Below are positions 58,000-64,000 of a stretch of DNA of 64,000 nt, one piece after another (position 1 is the stretch's first letter; every line of letters begins with the position of its first letter). Source of the stretch: Sipunculus nudus (Eukaryota; Annelida; Sipuncula; Golfingiida; Sipunculidae); the NCBI GenBank assembly GCA_026874595.1, contig CM049308.1, forward strand, positions 22,919,867-22,983,866, in the 5' to 3' direction. A program made the position numbers and the translations under genes. The notes under the pieces were generated by a model that did no database searches, was not told where the DNA came from, and saw only the letters and a program-made list of their open reading frames with translations.

Positions 58000-59720
58000 T
58001 GGCTAGCTGAAGATGTTATAGGAGGTCCCTTATTGTCTAATTGCCACCAGCCATAATCTCGGCTGCAACCCTGGACCATATGGCAGAGATTCACAGTGAG
58101 CCGATACCAGCTCTTTGGGCCCGAAAGGAGCACGTAGCCACGCAACAAAAGCAGAAACAGGTAGTCTATTACAAACACCACATTATACACTCAGCCACAA
58201 CGCAATGCAAGGACAAAAGCATAACCTTTTCTACGGGTTAATGGACACATACAAAAGGTGGTCTCTCAGGGATATATATGTTATGGGGAACTGTGTGGCA
58301 TCCAGGCATGTTTTGAAAACACCACTGACTACTTTTTTGCCTCTCTTTTCAAAAGAGTAAGGCATGCTCGGTGCCCAAACTGAAACGGTCAAAGGTTTGA
58401 CACAGACGGCTTGTGATTCAGAAGTGTGGTGACACACCAACTGTTATGGGCAACCAGCCAAAGACGAACCTCCTATGGCAGCCTCCTCTGGTCATGGGCT
58501 AGAATGGGCTTTGCTGATCCCTTGTCATTTTATTCCCAAACTGCTGAATGGCCAGTGCCCAAAGTTCTCTATTAATGATTTGCGCAAAGGCTGGGGACCT
58601 TAGAATCTGGGGTTAAATTAATAGGATTGCGCTTCCTTGCACGCTCCCTTGCTGTCCTTGTCCAAGGCTATCGCTAACGGTGACATTGCTTACACATCAC
58701 CAGAGAACAGATAAATTAACGAAGAATTCATCTGGCTTACTCATCCAGTAATTAAATCTCTTGACCACCCGGGTCCAGTGTGCTAAACCATTGATGAGGG
58801 AGTCCTCGCTTCACACCGTAACATAATGGGATATTGGGTAATTAGGCAAGTGTTATGTCCCCCAACATAAGGACAGGCCGCCCCATTCTTCTCACCCTTT
58901 CACTGTGGTCAGCCATTGATGACCACTTTAATGGACCCATGCTGCCGGTTATTTATTGACCACAACTGACCATTACACAAAGACCAATCTGATTCGACCT
59001 AACCACTACCCATTTATAACAGTCAACTCAGTGATGAAATTCTGGAAGTTTATTTGTTAAATAAATTTACCATACTAATTATAAACAAAAATGATTAATG
59101 AATAAATAAATTATATATTTATAAATAAATATATATCTGTATGTAAGTGTAACATTATTAACATATTAAGTATTCATTATCAGTGAACTTGCATATCAAT
59201 GAACTTAGTCATTAACTCCAATAGTTACACAACACTAACGAGTCAGAGGGCCACATAGTTTCTCGCTTAATGAACCCCACCATTGCCATCACAATGATAA
59301 TACAGAGCAGGTTCTGTAACCATTGGGGAAAACACATTGTTAAGGCAAGGTCAGAACTGCCAAGGAGAAGACCAGATCACTGCGGGCTTCAGAAAGCAAT
59401 CAAACCATGCCATAAATTTAGACCAGTGCTATCATAGGGGCCTGTGCTTCACGGTCGGAAACCCTCAAGATGATGCGAGCAACCTAGCCACAAAAAACGC
59501 TTCGGTTTATTTGGCAGGGCAACTGGCCATACTCCTCCATGCCATGCATATGAGGAGGGTGGGTGTAGCCAGCTACGGGCTGACTCGCCGCTCAATTTAG
59601 GCCACCTCTCCCACTATCCAGTCTTCGTAGCCAAAAGAAAAGGGTATAGTGTGCTTCAACAGACACCTTAGCATCTTGGTCAGGTCGGACTCGTGCACTG
59701 ACATTGTCTGTCAAACCATT
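58000..59720. promoter_or_regulatory. CpG-retaining block with TAAT-rich core, candidate enhancer
   Basis: The core 58,560-58,870 has about a dozen CpGs and homeodomain-like words (AGTAATTAAATC, GGGTAATTAGG, TTAATAGGATTG). 58,890-59,020 repeats TGACCA words. 59,330-59,700 is again GC-balanced with CpGs, separated by an AT-rich gap. No ORF in it has a recognisable domain. Confidence 0.35.
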
Positions 59721-60780
59721 TGAACCTCCACACTTCAGTGTGCATAAACTATGGGTTTATTTGGAACAATTATTTCTCTGTAATCAAAACGTATATGCCT
59801 TTGCAGAGCCAAGGAATGAACTTCTCAAAACAGACACCTCTTTACGGTGAACATCCTAAATTAACATATAATCAGCTATAGGACTTTTTTTCTGTCACAG
59901 TTTTTTTTTCCTTCCAATGAAAGTTTTATATATGACATATGAATCTCTCTTTAATATATCCAACACAATGTTAACACTAGAAATATAACTATTACTTTCA
60001 CATATAGAAACCTTTCAGGAATGTTAAGTTATCATGGGAAATTCTGTAATAACTAAGTTGTGTATAAGGGCTTAAACCTCAATGTGATGTGAAAGTGGTT
60101 CATTTCTTCAGTATATATCTTATAAATTACATGTAATATATGGCTATTCATGTACATTTTAACAAATATGTCATATTCCATTAGTGATTACTGTTAAAGA
60201 GTCAAGATTTGCAAACTTTACACAACTTTTAACATGTGTGATTTGAATAAAATATTGCGAGCTCCAGCTTTTTCATCTACGTCACAATTAAGGTCATTTG
60301 CTAGTAGCTTCATGTCAGCTGAAAAAAAAGGCCAGAAAAATTCACCACCCATCACAGATAAAGCTGCCCCTGTTCCGGGCTGGTTTTGGATAGTCAAAAC
60401 AATAAAAGGAAAAGGGGCAGTGAATATTATCAAACTGAAAGTAAAAGTTATCCCCTAATCCTGGACCATATTGTAAATGCCGAATGAGGATTGTAAAATA
60501 AATACACAACAGGGTTTAAATGGATAATCATCAATTAAAAATGAAAGTGTGCAATTACTTTCTGTGTTCCCACAGCCCAACCATACTGTTTCTAACAAGC
60601 ACCATTTATTACAGTTTTCTTCACTGCTTGATACTTTTAGTTATTTTGAGCTCATTTTTATATATGTTTTAATACTGTCATAATAATGAGATCTTCTGAA
60701 CATTAACTTATCACACTGCCTGAAAAAAAGTAAAAATTAATTTTTTGACAGTTAAGATATTTATAAATTGGACAAACAGT
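59721..60780. other. AT-rich intron
   Basis: No exon or repeat supported. The antiparallel frames at 60,218-60,458 show no domain, and no BCL11 N-terminal finger is visible in them. Confidence 0.45.
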
Positions 60781-61075
60781 GTGAAACATTGATTAAAAAA
60801 CAACAGATTTTCACCAAGAAATGGATAGAAATACCGAATTTAGTTCCAGAACTGCAGAGAACTGGAACAGAATCATTTATTTTCATCCATAACTGTTTAA
60901 AAAACCAAGGAACTGCATCCAAAACTTGATAAATAGTTATAAAATACCATTGATTTTAATCCATTAATACCTGGATAATGACCAGGACCTGAATAAACTG
61001 ATTGGGTTTATTAGCATCTGAACTGGATAAAAATCATGGATTTTCATCCAAAAGGGATAAAAATACTTAAAAGAT
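60781..61075. repeat. Possible decayed ~70-90-bp tandem repeat
   Basis: GATTTTCACCA, TATTTTCATCCAT, GATTTTAATCCAT and GATTTTCATCCA recur at about 60,807, 60,879, 60,952 and 61,039, with AACTG(G) words between. Spacing is irregular, so the call is weak. Confidence 0.35.
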
Positions 61076-64000
61076 ATTTAGTTCCTTTTAGAACATTTCT
61101 TGATTTTCTTAGAATTTCTTAATAAAATTTAATGACCTTTTTAAGCATTCCTACCATATAGACCCATAGCACAAACAAACACAGATGAAAGCATGTCCCC
61201 TTGCTCAAGTTACATCAAAAGATCACATACAGTACTCTTCTAAATGACTATATCCCTTACAGCGATACACTGACTGTGGGCATTCCACAAAGGTTATGAC
61301 ATCAAGCAGTCTTTAACACCAAACTGTGACACTTGCCATGTACTTGCAGTGGGGTCTGATCAAACACAGTTAACTGATCAAATTTATCAAGGTTATTACG
61401 ATCTCATATTCCTAAACAATCTGACCAAGACACACTAAAATCAATCCACAGAAACTCAGCTATTTTGTTAATTTAAGATTGTGGGCTTGAACCAGGTAGT
61501 GTCAACAATTCACACTCTGCTTGTTAAGAAATAAAGAACTCATCTTTATTAGTATTAAATGAAGCATGTTCCAGCTAAGGAAAGAAAGATAAGGTAATAT
61601 GATTAATATACACTAGAATCTCTTGCTGAATTAAAACTTCCATACCAACATATATCTCTATGTAATAATTGAAACAGCTTAATTTTATTGCTCTATGAGA
61701 AAGTAGTGATTAACAAACTAAAAAATACCAGAATTTTAAGCTCTGGAGAAATGCTTCCAATATTTTGGATTGAGAAAAAAAATAAAATGACAGATTTTCA
61801 ATATCTGTTAACATTCTTATATATTTACATTAATTGGCTCTTGGATTATGGAATACTAAGAATGCTACATCAGAAGCTGCATTTTTGCAGACCTACTAGC
61901 ATACTAGGCCTGTTTCTTCACAAAAGCATAGGCCTGAATAAAGATATGCAGACCTCAAGCCTGTATGGCCCCTTAATATTTCATACTTAAACACATATTT
62001 CTCTTTTGTACTGGTTAATAAAGGGACATGTCCTGGCTAACAGTGTAATTTGTTTGAAAGATTAAATTAAGTTCACAGACTGATATATAACTGCAGACTG
62101 GTGCTTAGTTATACCTATACTTTTATTTATTAACCTCTGTTTCCATGGTCACAGGAACAACTATGAGTTCTTATCCATCTAATCAAAAGTGTCATAATTC
62201 CTATTTCTGTATATAAATACACATATATTTCATGTGTATAAATATTAAATAAATATTAACACTCCACGTGAGTGCATACAGAATAGTAAACTCAAGTTTC
62301 TGCAGGAAACCTTGGCATATTCAATTTATTTTGGAGTGCAAATGTATTAAATATCATGGTTCCTTCCACTTTTTGTGAGTTCAATCATACAGCTCTTGAT
62401 TATATTTAATTTTTCTTTCCCTTGCATACCGTGTGAGTGTTCCTTGTAGGTATTAGATATCATCTCAAGTTTCAGTGTCAATATCACACATTTTTAAAAA
62501 ATTTTAATTATTGATATGCACTAGCACTTGGTGGTTGACAATTCGCAAGTGCACTGACTCATAATGAAGTTGACCTATAATACAACTGTATGCTGTGGTT
62601 AAATCAGTTAAATCTCTTTTAACAGAAGCCAGTGGGCTTGACAATATAAGCTAATACAGGAACTAGACATACAATGTAAACCAAACATTCAAATATTCTC
62701 AAAGATGACATGACATTTTATAATATAAAATAAAAGCCCTGGGCCTGTAAGTTTCTAAAATTTTGAACCCTGGACCAACTTTTCTCAAATATTTGATTTC
62801 ATTTAATTTTTTTCAAAGCCTTCATCTTACACAATGATAAATAAAAAAAAACCCTTCCAGGTCCAACTAGAAAGTTAAAAAATTAACATAATAACATATT
62901 GATTGAAGTTCATTTGAAAATCCAGTTAAACATGCCTTGTTGCATAAATTGTATTACCCTTGTGAGTAATATAGCATGATGTTTTTTCATTAACTTAAAG
63001 TGGTCTTTTGTTAACCTCACCTGGTAATCTGATGTCTGTAAATTGCTATGTATGTATGCTGGGGATTTTAATTAAATATGAATTGGCATCTTTTAGCCAG
63101 TAACATGTAAGTTGAGCTCAATCTGTAGATCCCTTGTAAAAAGAGTCGCACTGTTTTCTGAGACAGCTTGGTAAAGTCATAATTTTAATGTGTACTGTAA
63201 TTTTATCCATGTGCATTTTTTTAATTGGTACTGGCACATAACTTTCAAATGGGTGTTAAGAGGAGTGGCAAAGTAGAATCAACTGCACTGCACACAGTCA
63301 TGATAAAATATCTTTTAATCATGTAATGCAGTGACTAGATAGCAGTTTAATATTTGTTTTACTTTGCAGTCTATCATTTGTAGTAGTCTTGAAGCTTATG
63401 TGCTGAAACACTCTCATCTGAATGCTGCCCTTTGATTGTAGGTGGTGCTGCCTATAGAATGAGGATGATGAAAACCTTATGATTAGCATAGTATGTCTTT
63501 AAATATTTAACAAAGAAACTATGTAGCATTGTAAATTGTAATAGTGTTTTAATAAAAAAAACTTCATTTAAATAATAGGAGGCACTGCCTGTCAAATAAG
63601 GAACAAGAAAAAAAACATTTGATAAGACATTTTTTATCAACACAGGTACCATAACAGAGAGTATAGTTCTGTAAATATCATGACTAAGATAATCACATTA
63701 TAAGAGCATTATTATAAATATTATGATATTATAACAGCAATGACCTTAAGGAATCTTTTGAAGTTGTGCTTCTGCTTTAAAGTACTTTTTAAATGAGAGT
63801 ACCATCCCTGTAGGGGGCACAGCCTACTCCATGAAGATGACAATATAAATATGACCTATATGACAAGAATATTAAGTCATTATTGTACTAATGTTTCCAT
63901 TTTAATCATAACTAACAAGTCATGTGTCAGATATATGACAGATATATGAAAAGAAAATTATAATATTTTCATAAAATATGATCATAATTAGTTATTATAA
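61076..64000. other. AT-rich, CpG-poor sequence to the window end
   Basis: No exon, RNA gene or clear repeat recognised. It is probably further BCL11 intron, but the next upstream exon is not seen, so this is unproven. Confidence 0.4.

Noticed and set aside
61470-61500. Minus-strand GGTTCAAGCCC as a tRNA/SINE B box
   Set aside because: No paired T stem and no A box at the right distance.

Overview
This is animal nuclear DNA. It is AT-rich and mostly non-coding, with one split gene, many microsatellites, decayed minisatellites and short non-autonomous transposons. The single exon I can identify encodes the zinc-finger C-terminus of a BCL11 (BCL11A/B, fly CG9650) transcription factor. The dispersed repeats (a CCGGGGCATATAG-type element, a GCGGATCCAGG element, GTCCGTCC-rich blocks, a tRNA-derived SINE) are of kinds I associate with marine molluscs. 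A bivalve is my best guess; species is not determinable here. No bacterial, viral or organellar genes were recognised.

Layout. 1-6.2 kb: CpG-poor non-coding DNA with three direct-repeat (AGGTCA/AGTTCA) elements, a 210-bp duplication, a 40-bp x4 repeat, a MITE and (AT)n tracts. 6.2-13.27 kb: one 7-kb satellite array of a 36-bp unit, interrupted by 43-bp and 40-bp length variants in a precise order. 13.3-19.9 kb: CpG-poor, with a second MITE copy and tRNA-like sequence. 19.9-36 kb: a CpG-rich, repeat-dense domain containing 180-bp and 285-bp tandem repeats, a 22-bp TTAATTA/AGGCCT array, copies of a GCGGATCC element, a SINE and long G/C homopolymers. 36-41 kb: CpG-poor sequence downstream of BCL11, which may hold its long 3' UTR. 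41,110-43,253 (minus): the BCL11 terminal coding exon. 43.25-64 kb: presumably BCL11 intron, CpG-poor but with discrete CpG-retaining blocks that are candidate enhancers, and a 38-bp repeat array carrying a CACATG E-box in each well-preserved unit.

Only one gene is supported. The other exons of BCL11 (N-terminal NuRD-binding motif and first zinc finger) are expected at higher coordinates outside the window or were too short for me to recognise. The most unusual structures are the 36-bp satellite, with exact 43+36n spacing and three open frames on one strand only, the 38-bp E-box array inside the BCL11 intron, and the sharp CpG domain boundaries around 20-22 kb and 36-37 kb.
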